64,000 nucleotides of DNA from positions 122,277 to 186,276 of the forward strand of contig JADANN010000038.1 of NCBI GenBank assembly GCA_018806985.1, given 5' to 3'. The position numbers and the translations under genes were made by a program. The notes beneath the pieces were generated by a model that did not search any database, was not told where the DNA came from, and saw nothing but the letters and a program-made list of their open reading frames with translations. Positions within the stretch are counted from its first letter, which is position 1. Each line of letters opens with the position of its first letter. Below are positions 1 to 13,500 of the stretch, in pieces. This DNA comes from Angiostrongylus vasorum. Taxonomy: Eukaryota; Nematoda; Chromadorea; Rhabditida; Metastrongylidae.

Positions 1-38
1 CACCTCCCAGCGAGGATGAGGCGGTAAACTATATATAT

Positions 39-99
<61 letters not shown>

Positions 100-120
100 T
101 ATATATATACATATATCATG
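1..120 (+). repeat. R3 repeat tail plus (TA)n tract
   Basis: The window opens in the last 30 nt of an R3 copy (CACCTCCCAGCGAGGATGAG, GCGGTAAACT), followed by a long (AT)n tract. Confidence 0.75.
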
Positions 121-256
121 GTCATCGCTGTTAATCTTCTGTCTGATCTAGATACGGTCTTTGTTATGTTTTTCTGTACTCAGTTTGTAATCCTGGTTTT
201 GATAATTTCAGTATTTTCCAGTTTTTCCTGGTATGGAAGGTGTATGATATGATTAT

Positions 257-551
257 GAAGGATAAAGCTCTTGGCGTCGATCAATCCCTGAGGGATGCGC
301 CTCGCATTCGACGCCATTCGTAGCATCGTAGAGGTGATTAAGTCCATATCTGGCCTGTGTAGCGACTTGCCGTGGGCTGCCCATGTATCGAGTCAGTGTT
401 GCCTCCCAGATAGGTCGGGTATTAATCTGCCGAACACGGAGTGATGGAGGGCTTGGTGAGCCTGGGGTGCGGGATCAATCCTATGTGTATCGACGGGTGC
501 CTCTAACCACTGTACTAGACGCTTCCCGTGGTGATTGTGTGTGTAGGCAGA
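257..551 (-). repeat. S1 SINE copy
   Basis: tRNA-headed S1 family. Starts at its tail end with ATAAAGCTCTTGGCGTCGAT and runs to the head around TAGACGC. Contains the shared core (CAGATAGGTCGGGTATTAATC, degraded). Confidence 0.7.
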
Positions 552-569
552 TCGTTTCTAGAATGGGTT

Positions 570-1556
570 TATTACAGGTAAGCTAGATAAATTTGGGTTC
601 TTAGTTAACGGATTTTTTCCTATATTATTGCTGTGCGGTGTTTTTCTCCTATCCGAAAATCTTAGACTGTTCTTTTATCAATACTGCTGATGTCAGTAGA
701 ATACTTTTTGTTTTCTGATGGGAAACGTAGCCCTTCTTTTCATATAAGAGTATGTGTTTCGAATCAGAGCTCCTGACTTAACCTTTAAGAACATAGAAGT
801 TAAAGAAGTTAATGATTTCTTCTAAAAAGCTGTTACAAGAGTAAAATTTCAGATTACATGGACTGTTCTAGTGCTGGATATATTTTGCTTGAACAAACTT
901 CTTCTTTTTACCAATTGTTTTTTATTTTATTCATATATGTTTTTTTTCTCGTTGATAGAATTCTTTTTTAGTTATCATTTGATTTGGTCGATAGTTTTTA
1001 CAGGAATCCTTAGCAGAATTGCGATAGTTGTCCGCCTTTGGTTCTTAGATATCAGTACGTTTTTTTTCCAAATAAGAAACTTATGCTGTTGATAAATAGC
1101 TAAGGAATCCAGAGCCATTACTTTAGAGTCATTCACTGGTAACCTAAAGGAGCTGTTTTTCTTCCCTGGAATGGTGTTTGTGGCTCCTATCACAACACCT
1201 TCATATGTCACATGTCACTTCACATGTAGTAGTGCAATCAGCCATCATTTTCTAGTTCTGTGCCACAGATACATCTGTTCTCAAAATGGCAAACATGTGT
1301 GACTATTTGTTCGTTATCATTGTTGAGTGCTCCGAAAGTGCATCAGACGGACTATCAATTCCCATATTGGGATTCACTGTCGCCTTCGATGTCGCCCACT
1401 GTGTGTCCGCTGACAGAGTTCTGATTCGATCGCTATATAGTTCCTAGTCTTTTCTGATCATACGACCAGTATCTTCAGTACTGATTGGATCAATCCATCA
1501 ACTGTCCTTCCATCCTTCACCGCAAGTATTGATCGCAAGCACAGCACTTCCATCAT
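570..1556. other. Upstream region of OSBP
   Basis: AT-rich, no repeat family or homologous exon recognised. It presumably holds promoter or 5' UTR sequence. Confidence 0.3.
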
Positions 1557-1568
1557 CCTGCAGTGGAA
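1557..1568 (+). promoter_or_regulatory. Possible trans-splice acceptor upstream of the OSBP ATG
   Basis: CTGCAG ends 6 nt before the ATG at 1569, a layout common at nematode spliced-leader sites. It could equally be an internal acceptor of an exon continuing an upstream coding exon that I cannot find. Confidence 0.35.
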
Positions 1569-4500
1569 ATGGTTGCAGGAACGTCATGGTGGAATGCTTA
1601 TACGACTCGTAAACGACTATTTCGTAGACGAAGTAAACAGAAGCGCTTCAGTAAAAAGTCTCAAACTGTTCGATCCATGATCACGTCTTCTACTCGAGCA
1701 TCAGGGTGTTCGCCAGCTTCGCTGGATCTTCAGGATACAGCTGTGTGAGTTCTGGTTTTTAAGGTTTTATGCTTGCATCAAATCTAATGCGCATCATTGT
1801 GGGGCTAGCTTAATAAGGAAGGCATGGATAGTGTTAGCAATGATCGTTTGAGCGTATGTGGTAGTAGAAAGATTACTTTAACTCGCATCTCAACTGATGT
1901 TTCCAAATTGGTAACTACTTGTAACTGCCTGTTATGCCTACGCTCTAAGTGATTTATGTTTGGTGACTGTAAATGGTCATAGTATCAGTTTGCCCAGAAG
2001 GTTTTTCGGCGGCTCGTTTGGAATTAATCATATCTAGAAATGAATGTCTCGGGTCTTTAGTTCAGTATAATTTAAAAGTTTTTTTAGATCTTAAACGAGT
2101 TTTATTGTTGTATTTCAGTGAAGAGAAGTCCGGATGGCTTAATAAATGGACAAACTATTTAAAAGGATATCGACAAAGGTGGTTCGTTCTCGATTCAAGC
2201 GCTGTACTTAGTTATTATAGGTAGGTGATGTAAATGTTAATAATTGTATTATTTCATGTTTGAGTGCGATTCGAACATGGAAGTCAACCCATAATCAATA
2301 AACAAATGATGTAAATGATTTATAGTCAGATTTAAGGTTCATAACATCCTTAAGTGTCTTATCTTGTTGGATATTTGTATTTTCACCCAGCTTTTCTTTT
2401 TAAAGCTACTCTTATAAATTTAGGAGTTTTAAAAAAGGTTCCGTAGTTGTTGTGTTTTCTTGACCTACATTTCGCTTCAGTCGTGGAGTCTTCGGTTGTA
2501 ACAAATGGTGGAGTTGCCACTAGAATTGAACCACCTATGTTTGTTTGTCTACTAGGTTTTGGTCGGTTATGACGATGCTGTTTGCCGTTAGCGATAGTGA
2601 TTCATCGTTTACGGTTCTCCAGTTCAGCCTCGTATCAATCCAGAACAGGTTATCTGTGTGTATGTGTGTGTATGTGTGTGTATGTGCTTCAACAGCAAGT
2701 TCTTGCGCTGCTACATTCCACCTTTTCACAAAGATGAACGCCCAACTGACATCGAAGAACGATCGTTGTAGAGATAGTGGACGACTTTATGCAACGATTG
2801 GTTGCCAAATTCACGAGCTGAATGATTGAATGATTGCGAATTCAATCGATTATTCGATTTCAGTGTGTTAGTGCGCTCGTGTGTTTAGCATCGGTGACTC
2901 AAATTGTGCTTCATTGTTGTTTTTAATGTAATTCGAACACATGAATTTGATGCGTATTCGGCTGATACTCTGAACGAACGTTTGTCTCTAGAGATGTCAC
3001 CTAGTGCGATCTTCTTCCAGAGTATTGTGAAGAGTTTCTCTTCACCGGAGGAAAGTGGTCGTGGTTTTCGGCAGTTGTTTCCTGCTAGTGGTGAGCGTTG
3101 AGAAGCAGCGTCAACTGATAACGACGCTGCTCGCACATTTGCAGTAAAAGTGAACGAATGGCAAGCCTTCGTCGACGGTTTCATAAGGCTCGTAAACGAA
3201 TTACATCCTGTTACTTCCCACTATCACGAAGAGTAAGAAAGGTCAGCATTGATGCCGAGGTCTACAGCAGATCCACCGTCGTCGGAATCCCGTAAGTCTG
3301 TAAAGGTCCATGACTTTGACTGGGTTTGTTCTGCACTCGCACTTAAATTTCTCTTCTGATATTGATTTCCGGCCTATTCATTGATAAATGTGTGTCGATA
3401 AATTACACGATAACGTTCGATGCTTTTCTAATAGTTCAAGAAACATAGTTTTATGAAGTTTATTACTCTAACATATTCGTTCCTGTGTAAATATTGCATT
3501 GTGGTTGCATTTCACCTGTGAATTGAACAAATAGCACGATTGCTAGGTGGCCTAAATTCGTTGAAACGCCAAGAATAAGAAGTGGATAAAAATTTGTGTG
3601 AGCTCATTAGAGCACTAATATTATGCCTGGTAATATGTCAGCTATGAGTGTACCGTACACAGGACATGTTATCTTGTGGTTTTTGCTCCGAGTTTTCAAT
3701 ATTAACTTTCGTCCAAGTTTGTTTTTTTTCTTGTATGTTTCATTATTTCGCAAAGAAAACGTCATAATATTTCCATCGATTTAAAAAATGTGCTGTCATA
3801 TTGTAATACAACTACTAAAATTGTAAAATACTAGACTGTTGCTCTACAGTTAGTCCTCGAGTGTTAAGTGACAAAATATCGTAACTACATTCTAACTTTC
3901 ATAATCTATGAGATGTAATGAAAATGATGTTTACTTACTAGATTAGTCGAGAAAAGTTAGGTTGACATTAGAAATAGTTTAGCATTTTCAACTTATTCTT
4001 CGTTTTCACTTCTTAGTAGGAAATACACTCTTTCCTAGAAGTCCGAGTGAGGTAGGACAGGCTTGTCGAGGAAGCATCAATCTTCAAGAAGCGCGTATTC
4101 TGTCTGATAAAGTTGGTTTGTCGCTTTTTTGTTTTTTCTTTTGTTCACATCTCTCTCTCTTGTCTCTATACATTTTTTGTTTTGATGTTTGAAGTGAGAA
4201 GTTAATACTTAGGGTCCGATATGAGTTGATTTCCACTCACACGGTGCGTAGATAACGGTAGCTTTCAACTTCGGCCTAACATGTCTCCGCTTTAATGGAT
4301 TTTATTAATTGAAATAGATTTCACTAAGATTATGCAGTTATTTGCTAATAGCATACAGGATCTGGTATTCCACTAAGGTGAAGTCATGTGTTGAAGGAAC
4401 TTGGACATGCTACTTTTATGACGTTTAGTCGTCCAGACCGGTATTTCGAAAATGAAAGCGTTTGGGCGAACGGTTTTTCTTCCTATTAGAACACGATGAT

Positions 4501-7500
4501 ATCCCTAAATAAGCTGTTTAGGCTGTGGCTGCCGAAATTTCGTTTGAAATTTTAAAAACATATTTTGTTCTATTTTTTTTAGAAATTTAAGTTCAAAAGA
4601 ACTTTAAAAAATGAAGTAACAGCTTTAAAGAATCATACCTATTATTAAGTAGATAGGGTCCTTCTATAAGCTGATTACACTTCCAACTCGGAAGTATTCT
4701 AGTAATCGTAAATTATAATCATTTGCGAAAAACCAACTTCGGACGCCAAGTGCTGATTATGGCTCATTTTTAGAATGAGTGGAAGGGTGACTATTCTGAT
4801 TTTTTTCTGTGGTAGTAAAGGCTGGACTGGTGCAGTGATTATGATGGCGTTCATGATGAACACCATGTCGGTTCGATACCGCTCCGAGCTTACCAAGCCT
4901 ATCATTACTCCTTGCCCGGGGAATTGGAGCCAGACTTGTCCGGGAACAGTCATCTCTTTACAATCCATGTGGGAACACTCTAGCCCAGCCATCCTCGGGC
5001 TTGAGTAAGAATCGACTGGAGCAGCGTTCAGCGACATTCATAAAGTAGTCATCAATTTTCACGCAGTAGCTGGATCCACATGCGAAAAGTTCGAAGACGT
5101 TCGTAGATGGTTAATGAGAGGGAAATTAATCGAATGCAAGGAGTGCGGAGATCCACGCAGCAGGTGTGAATATAGAGGGTGTAAAAAATAAAATGAAAAA
5201 TGAATGAAGAGGGGATAGTGTTATCCTCCACTTGTGATAGAAATGTGTTGACCCTGTTCTGAGAATTTAGCCGTTTCGTTGTGAGATCCTCTCGGGTAAC
5301 TACCTAGGGTTTTGCGAGAGCGTATACTTATCATCTTGCAACTTAGTGTTTTTATGCCAAACTATAATCGTACAATTTTTTCTTTCAGATTACCAACAAT
5401 ATTGTCATATCGGCATCATCGCAGACATTTCATTTGAAAGCCGGCAATGATGTTGAAAGGCAAAAGTGGTTAAGCGCATTGGAATATTCGCGTCATAAAG
5501 CCATAAAGCGGGCAGAAAGCGGTGAGATTTCCTTACGATTTTTTCTTTATCTGGAAATTTCGGTATAAGATCATCGACCGGGACCTCTGAATTTGAATTT
5601 TTGACCTTTTTTTCCGGAAATCCAAAAAATATAAACCGAATTCATCTTAATCTCCTTACTGTTAGATTCTTCAGAGAAGATTCTCTAAAGATTTCTTTCA
5701 TATTCCCTTCATTTACTTCCTTAGAGAAATATTTTCATAGAATTAAAGTCTCTTTGGAATCATAAATATGAAAATTTTTAGTATTTAGCCCGAAGTTATT
5801 AATCCTACACTCTTAACAACCACTATTAGCTGCAAAACTTATTTTCCTTATTTTTTTAAGTTTTACTCTTTTGGCTTTATTTCTTCATATTATATTAAAC
5901 TAGTAACTGAATATAAAGAGTTCGTTGGTTTAAGATGAAGACGAAGATGCACATGTCGGAACTGGAGAGTCTCGCATTGCTGTTCTGCAAAAAACTCATA
6001 AAGAATTGCTACGGAAGCTCAATGATTTGCAAACGACTTCTCGTATACTAGGTCAGTAGCATGATTTCAGTGTTAATATTTTACCTATATGATATTGTTC
6101 CAACACTTTTTCTTTTTCATCTGTGGGGTAGGCGACCGTAGTATTGATTTCTACATCGTCGTAGTGCTATAGTCGATTCCCACGATCTGTTAACTTCGGC
6201 ATTGATCAAATAACTCTGACCGGCTGTTCTTCCTAAGTGGAAGGCAGGTAAAAAACGGGTCTTTCGAGAAGCTGTTGGTCGTGTGATTACCATTCGAGTT
6301 CTATCTTTCTGTTTGTGCTATTGAAGCGTTTGATATAATAAATTGCGTAGGAATATACCCTTCTAGGCTCTGAAGAAGGCGATAATGCCAAGACATCAGC
6401 TTTGTCGGAACAAAGAATAAAGTAGCACATCGTGCTTGCACAACAAGAATATGGAGCGCTATAGTCGATATCGAGCACTACAATGCCACATTCTTTTTTC
6501 ACAATGACTAAGTTGAGTTTTATGTGAAGTAGAACTACAGTGAGCCTGAGATATGAATGAAACTGGGAACCTCAGGTGCGCTTCAAACCCGCGAATACCC
6601 TTTCTAAGGGCTTACGTGTTACTCACTACACCATTGCTATACTTTTCTCTGAGCCAGTTTTGTACCCTAACGGTGCCATCAGCAATCACATGTCAACGGG
6701 AATCATCTGGGAAGCACAAATCGGCATTGAACCAAGTCAAGCTAAAGCTGCAGCCGAAATTGCATTGTTTACTTCTTAAAAGATAAGGAAATGAAACTCA
6801 ATCATTAAGAAGTTTTATTTATGATCCAAATGAAAAAAGGCTTCGACAAATGCTTATGTGGTTTAGCTTCTTTTATGTGCATGGTCTTACGGGCTAGTGA
6901 ACTGAGAAGCAGATCAATACAGAACAACAGCCAATGTTGGCGTAGTTTTGATAACACAAACTGGACGTTGCTATCTGATGTCCGGTAATATTACTATTCT
7001 GACTAGAACATCAATATTCAAGTGACTTACTGTGACAGGAACTTTAGACTTGAGCAGCGCATTCGCGGCACAATAAGAAGTACTTCTTGTTTTGTGCGTA
7101 GAATGCTCAAATGTTGCTCAAGTGTTAGTCGCCAATTTCTTTTTAGTATTTCCATGGCTGATTTAACGCCATGTTCGCATCAGCAGTGATGAATACTGCG
7201 TTCTTGATGAGCTGATACAAGGTGACTAATATGGCTTTTATTCTACAGTGACCAATTTTGCAGGGTGGATTTCACCTTTTTGCTGAATGACTTCGTAAAC
7301 AACATTTTTGTAAACACAAACCGCATTTCCTTCTTTCCATTCTAATAATAACATAGCTTATCAGCAAAAATTTCTTGGTCAAGTGCTTAACTTGCGGTAT
7401 TGGACGAGGTCACGTATAATTATGAGCCATTTTACCTGCGGTATATGTTTGGTTTTTGGAGTTGATCCAAGACACCCGAGGAGTTTTACGCGCTGACGTT

Positions 7501-10500
7501 TTCGAATTCTTGCGATTCGTAACATTGACTTCAAAGTGTTCTCCACTATATTTTCATGCCCTCTGTATACGCAGTCACGTATTCTTTTTTGTCCGAACAA
7601 TATCGCCTACTCATTCTGCCAATATATTCTTCCCCACACGCTCAAACAATAGATCGGGTACGCTGTACCCGAGCCCATGCGTTCTACACTTCTTCCGTTA
7701 ATGCAAACTATGCAGTTTTGTGTTATGGATAAGCAGTTGTACAGGCAATTATGAACAAATTGCCATCGTAATGTTAGGTTGTTGCTCAGTAAACCCACCG
7801 ATTTCTCTCTACACCGTTCCGTTCTTTAAATCATTTAGCAGAAGTGATTGTTACATAGGAAATGAAGGTCCCATTGGATAAACCTTATCGAAGATAGAAT
7901 GACCGTTCTTGGACGAAACTTTTATTTAAGCCTAATCTGAGTTGTCGATGTTTTCTGGACTCTAGAAATGTCTATTTGCAGTGGCAAGTTAGGGGATTCC
8001 TCTCCTATCTTTCTGTGCTCACACATTCGATAGCTGTTCAAAACATGTTTTCAACAAGGCGTTTTGTTGTTTGTTTTTCAAGAAGTTTATTGTACTTCCA
8101 AAAATGAAATCCAGTTTTCGTTAGGTTTCCAACAATTAAGCCTTATACATTGGTTGTCATTCTTCAGTTTTAAGCACTTTAACACTTCCGTTTGTGTATA
8201 ACAGGTAGATATAGCCCCACAATAGAGCATTAAAATCACCATGTTTTGCCAAAGTTGATTCTCGAAGTACAATAGTCAATATTGAATAAAAGTCATACTA
8301 ACAACCTCATGTTGCCTTATGTAAGTTCTCAGTGTTGCTGCATCATATCAGTCGCCATTTGCGTACACCACATACAGTGTTAAGAGAACATTTAGTTTAA
8401 AAGGGTATCGCAACATTTCTTAGGAGGATTACGGGTGGTTATCACGGTGGTAGTGGTGCGTTAATTACGAGCACTGTGCTAATTCAACCCTCCAATGTAC
8501 TCACTAGGCCTTCATTTCTCTGAGGTCAGGGAATCGGTACCAGATTTGTCTGGGAATAGCTCACTCTTTGCAGTCCAAGTGTAAAAGCTCTAGTCCGACT
8601 ATCCTGGGACCTCAGGGAGAATTGACTCGAGCAGCATTCAACGATATTCGTAGAGAAGACAGCAGTTGTCAAGCACAAGCTGAACCCATATGCGAAAAGT
8701 TCGAAGATCTTTGTGCATGATAGATGCGACGAATTCAATCGAATGGAAGTGCTGATATCTGCACAGTAAATGTGAAAACGGGTCGTATAAAAGAGTGAAA
8801 AGTACTGGTTGTTCTGAGAGAAGATTCGCATCAGAAAGAATGGAATGGACATATGCCCAAAGATGCTGTTCTTTTCAACAGATGATATTAAAATTGCCAA
8901 AACCCTAGTGGAACTAAAGGATGCTTAGCACATGACAGAATTGCTATAGTGTGGGACGAATTTCGAACTTCGTGGGTGTCTATATTTATGATCCAATTCC
9001 TTTTTTTTTTTTAAACTGAAAACTTGATTTTCTAGACAAACATGGCGACGAACTGATTCGTTGTGTGAGCGAGTCGGAAATAGACAGAAAGACGCTATCG
9101 GAAAGGGCAGCATTGCTCAAAGTGTGTTAGCTTTTTGCTATGATCAATTGATTGCCATCGTTTTCCCAACATTTCTTTATTTGTTTTGGAATAGAAACAG
9201 ATAGTAGTCGCGTAATGTGATGTTTAATGTAATTGAATTTGTAATTGTACCTTGTAATTTGAGTCCAGATTTCTAAGAGAATTATTTGAAATTCAATTCG
9301 AATGCTGGAGATTTAATAATGAGCCTACAGAGTAATGAATATATACAGATTACGACTGGTGCACTACTGAAAGCAGCTGAAGAGTTTGTGGAACTCTCCG
9401 ACCGAGGCTCCCGGCGGATGGGTAAAGTGGTGGCCAGTGAACAACGTGAGAAGCTTGTACTACAGGTTTGCACATTACTCTCATATTTTTTTGAGTTTTT
9501 TTTTCCTTCAAGAACATCCAAAATATCGGTCATCAGACCAGATTACGTTAGCTGAGCGCAAAAAAATTTAGAAACGTTTAGTTTGTTTGGGAGTGAATCT
9601 TCTCTCTTTTTAAAAGACGTACAGCGAAAAAATAAAGGTCATCCAACTGTTGCGCAGAACATAAGGTGTTTGAATTACTGCTGTTGTAACAGTGATATAA
9701 TTTAGGCCTATTGGAGATAAGTATAACAGTATGGTCGTATTAAGAACCAGGACAAAAAATATGATATTATTCTTATGAAAATCACTACGAGCGTGTCACG
9801 ATATAGAAAAAGGTCCTCATGAATATTCAGTGATAATTTGTCTTCACTTGCTTTAACAAGAATTTATGTGAGAACTATGAATGGTTAACAGACGAATGTA
9901 ATCAATACAAAACCATGTGAGCAAAGCACTTTAGGAACAGCTAGAGACACTAGCAAAGCAACATTCGAGCCTAGAGAGAGCTGCTACTCTTGGTGACTCT
10001 AACAGTTTCAACCCTCCTCGTGAGTTTTTTGCTAAAAGGTTTTCTAACGTTAAATTTTTTACGATTCCTGGAATTTTACTTTAACATATGGTATCCAGCG
10101 TCCTGTACTATTACGAAATTGTCCGTAGTTTTAGATAAATTTTACTTCTATTAATATCGATATAGCTTACAGTTTCTGCGTACAGTGACATGGAGGAAGA
10201 GTTCCATGATGCCGCTGAAGAGCTGAGTATGAGTGGATCTCGGTAAGAATTTTGTTTGATTTTTCTTACTCAGAAAAGTAGTTTAAAAATAATCACTATT
10301 ATTATTATCATTGTTATTGTTTTTGCTATTATTACAATTGTTTCCTTTCTGTTATTGTAACTCATATCATGTGTCATCATCAGATAAGTTTTCAGTTTCG
10401 TTATTGAACACACTTAAACCAATGAATGGCCCATCCTCACTTGTTGTGCGGGCCCCAGCAAAATTTCCACTTTTTTCGGAGTTTTGTTGATTTAGCTATT

Positions 10501-13500
10501 GTGCTTCCTTGGAGTCCCGAGGTCAGACCAGCCAAAATTTGTCCCAGGTCGTCATCACCACAAGCAGTCGCCGCCGTTATGGATCAAAGTGAGATTTGCC
10601 AACATGCGACAAGTTTGATAGGTGGTGGATCCTGGTATTGGTTTACTCTTGGCTGGGCTTCCTAATAGAAGCGTCGGACTCTTCAGCTTGGGAGACCCTC
10701 CTGGGCGATGAATCCCCCCGCTGCACGTCGCAGGAGGCAATGAAGCGTTGAGGGGAATTTCGTTATTAGGAAAAAGTGGAGTTTATGTCATTTTAACACT
10801 TTGCACCCATTCGTCCCTAGTTTTTGGAAAGAACGAAATATTCGGAGTCGGGGTCTATGTTCCGAAGTATGAACTATGTCCGTCGAATTAGGTAGTTATA
10901 GGGAACATTTTTATTTACGAGTTACTTCTGTTTCCTTGTTTTGAATTCGTACTTTCATTTCTGGGAAGAAAAGAATTTAGGAAATATTGCAAACGTATTT
11001 GCCAATTGTGTCAATATTGAATCATATCGACGGATGATTCAACTCAATAAGTGAAGTTTATGATAAAATATCTTTGCTTCTTTGACCCAAAACGGTGGAT
11101 GATGGTTTTCTTTGATTGCTGTCAACAATTTCTTAATAGGTGGGGTAATTCACTTGAGAACTTGATAGTCTTTTAGAAGAGAAGAGGTTTTCTTGTATCG
11201 CTCCTGTAATGCAAATGATTGTTCTAGAATGTTCCGACGATTTCAAATCTATTCAAAGTTCAAATCCATGAAAACTTGAAAGCAAACATCAGGACACATT
11301 GTGGTACACAATTCTGGCTTATTATACGATATGACGAATGTTCAATCGCCTCGGATGTCCCAAACATGAGCATGGACTTCGACGTTGGAAGTTCGAAATA
11401 AATACTTCCTGTTTTCTAAAGAAAAAAATTCAGTCTTTATCGTTATAGGATAAGACTTCCTTCTTGTTCGCGGAGCTTTATAGATTCTAACGGTCTTTAT
11501 TCATTTTTCACACGTCACCATCCACTGTGCGGATCCCAGTATTTCTTGGATTCGATTCGTTGTCCTCACATTCATCGTTTACAATGGTCTTCGAGCACTT
11601 CGCTTGTTGTCTCAACGGCTGCTTAAGGATTTCGTCTTCTTTATGAAAGTTGTAGAACGCTGATCGAGTCAGTTCTTGTTGCAATCTTGTGGATGGCCGA
11701 GCTAAGGCGTTTCCACGTGGACTGAAGGAGAAGGTTGGGGGAGCATCGAACTAACGCCTTTGCTTCTTGATCGACGGCATCACTAATCACTGCGCTATCA
11801 CCCCTCCTAGGTATTATTGTAACATACATATCCTTACAATGACAGTGTTTAACTTCTATTTACTGCCTATTAGTTTTTTTCTCACGCCAGGTTATTACAC
11901 GGAATACATCCACAATGGCGCTGAGACATGTGCAGAACTCGGTACCTCAGCTGAGCTTCGAACCCACGATTGACCTTTCTGGAAAGTTGACCTGAGGTTC
12001 CAGGTCTTGCTTATGTCTAAGGATCATTTTGGTTATTCTGAAGCTGATTCGGAAGTAGTTCATTGTCATCGGGAAGTAGAGATATCGTGAGTGTGAGAGT
12101 CGTGTGGTCTCACCGAGTGCTGTCACACGATCGATCCGTCATCGACGGGCGTGGCGAAAGCAAACGGTGGCGTTTCGAAGGTGGGACTGAACACCTTAAC
12201 TTCTCTATTGAATTGTGGTCTTCCCGAGACAAGTTTACATTACGGTTTGCGTTTTTGAAGGGTTCCTTATGCTGAGTTAAAAGATTCAGATAGGTTCCCT
12301 AGGTTTTCTTTTGGATGGTTTCATAATGGAGGTTTTCGTTTCTTCTTTTTTTAATGTCGAGTACGTTGTGGTTTTTTTTCTTCAAACACTTTTGTCTCTC
12401 TTATGGTGCATTGCATGTTGAAGTCACTTATGTTATTTAAATTCATAATTTCTGACTGACTTTTTACTAATAGCAACAACCTTTGTGGTAAATCGCTCGT
12501 TTCCCGGTTAGATAGAAAGCCATACTTTCAAGATAAAGAGAAGTGGAAAAGTACGGTCTTTATGTTTAATTCTAGTGTTGTTCATGAACTTTTGGAAGGT
12601 AAGAGAAAAGTGGGCAAAAGTAATGTGCCTGTGCGGGACCAGGAAAGATTTTTGTGTGGTTACTAGGACTGAAAAATGACAATTATAATAATACAAAGTA
12701 ATTGCTGTTTTTGCAAAGGCGCAGTGTTAGTAGTACGTCCTGGAAATAGAAGCAAGTCATTGCAAAAGTCATTTATTTCGAGGATTGAGAAGTCGCAAAG
12801 CTACGTGCTTCTGGGAAACGATCTGTTGCCAATCCTTTTTAACTTAGCCTAGGTCTGTTATGACCATCGTATTTTCGTCTTTGCTGTTTTTCTTTTCTTC
12901 ATAGTACTATTAGATGTCATTTGTATTTGTTCAGACGTAGATGGTAATCCGTATAATTAACTGTTTATGTACTTTTGGTACGATTGGGAAGAAGAAAAGT
13001 ATGATTATTACGAAGCTGTGCTGTTCTCAACTCCTGTAATCTAAGAGTGACACGGAAAACATAATGCTTAGTGAAGCAGCACAAGCATGGTTACTTTTTC
13101 GATAGATCCTTCGGTCAACCAAGCATCTCACCGCACCGGGGTGACAGTTTGGTACCAAACTTGCCTGGGATTAGCTTCTTCTGATCCACAAAGGCTGATG
13201 GCTGCCCACTGTGAATACCTAGCAACGCTAAATAGCGGAGCTGTCCCACAAAACTAGGCAAAATCAATTTTACCAGCATTCAACTGTATTGATGAAGAAG
13301 ACAAAAATTCCCAACTGCCAGCCGAACCCATAAATAAATCCAAACTCAGATAATGAACTAAGCAAAAGAAGTGCTAGGCTTCGATGGGCTGGCTAGTTGT
13401 TAAAAATTCTTTCTGTGATATACAGAATCCTTATTCCAAAGGTATCTAAACTTTTTTCATGACCGGACCTCACATATTCTACGGATTCCGATATTATTTT

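Larger units (their letters stand above)
2119..5521 (+). other. OSBP: PH-domain exons of the OSBP gene
   Basis: Exons 2-4 spell a PH domain. Exon 2 gives [20 protein letters not shown] and ends SYY plus a split Arg codon. Exon 3 supplies [19 protein letters not shown]. Exon 4 gives the last strands and helix, ending [20 protein letters not shown]. Phases agree across the joins (2, then 0, then 1). In OSBP this domain binds PI4P and ARF1 at the trans-Golgi, which is family knowledge. The introns are 1.8 kb and 1.3 kb; the second carries an S2 SINE. Confidence 0.9.

Noticed and set aside
9286..9330. Upstream extension of OSBP exon 7
   Set aside because: Exon 6 ends in phase 0 and no acceptor upstream of 9331 keeps the frame open. 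CCTACAG at 9324-9330 does.
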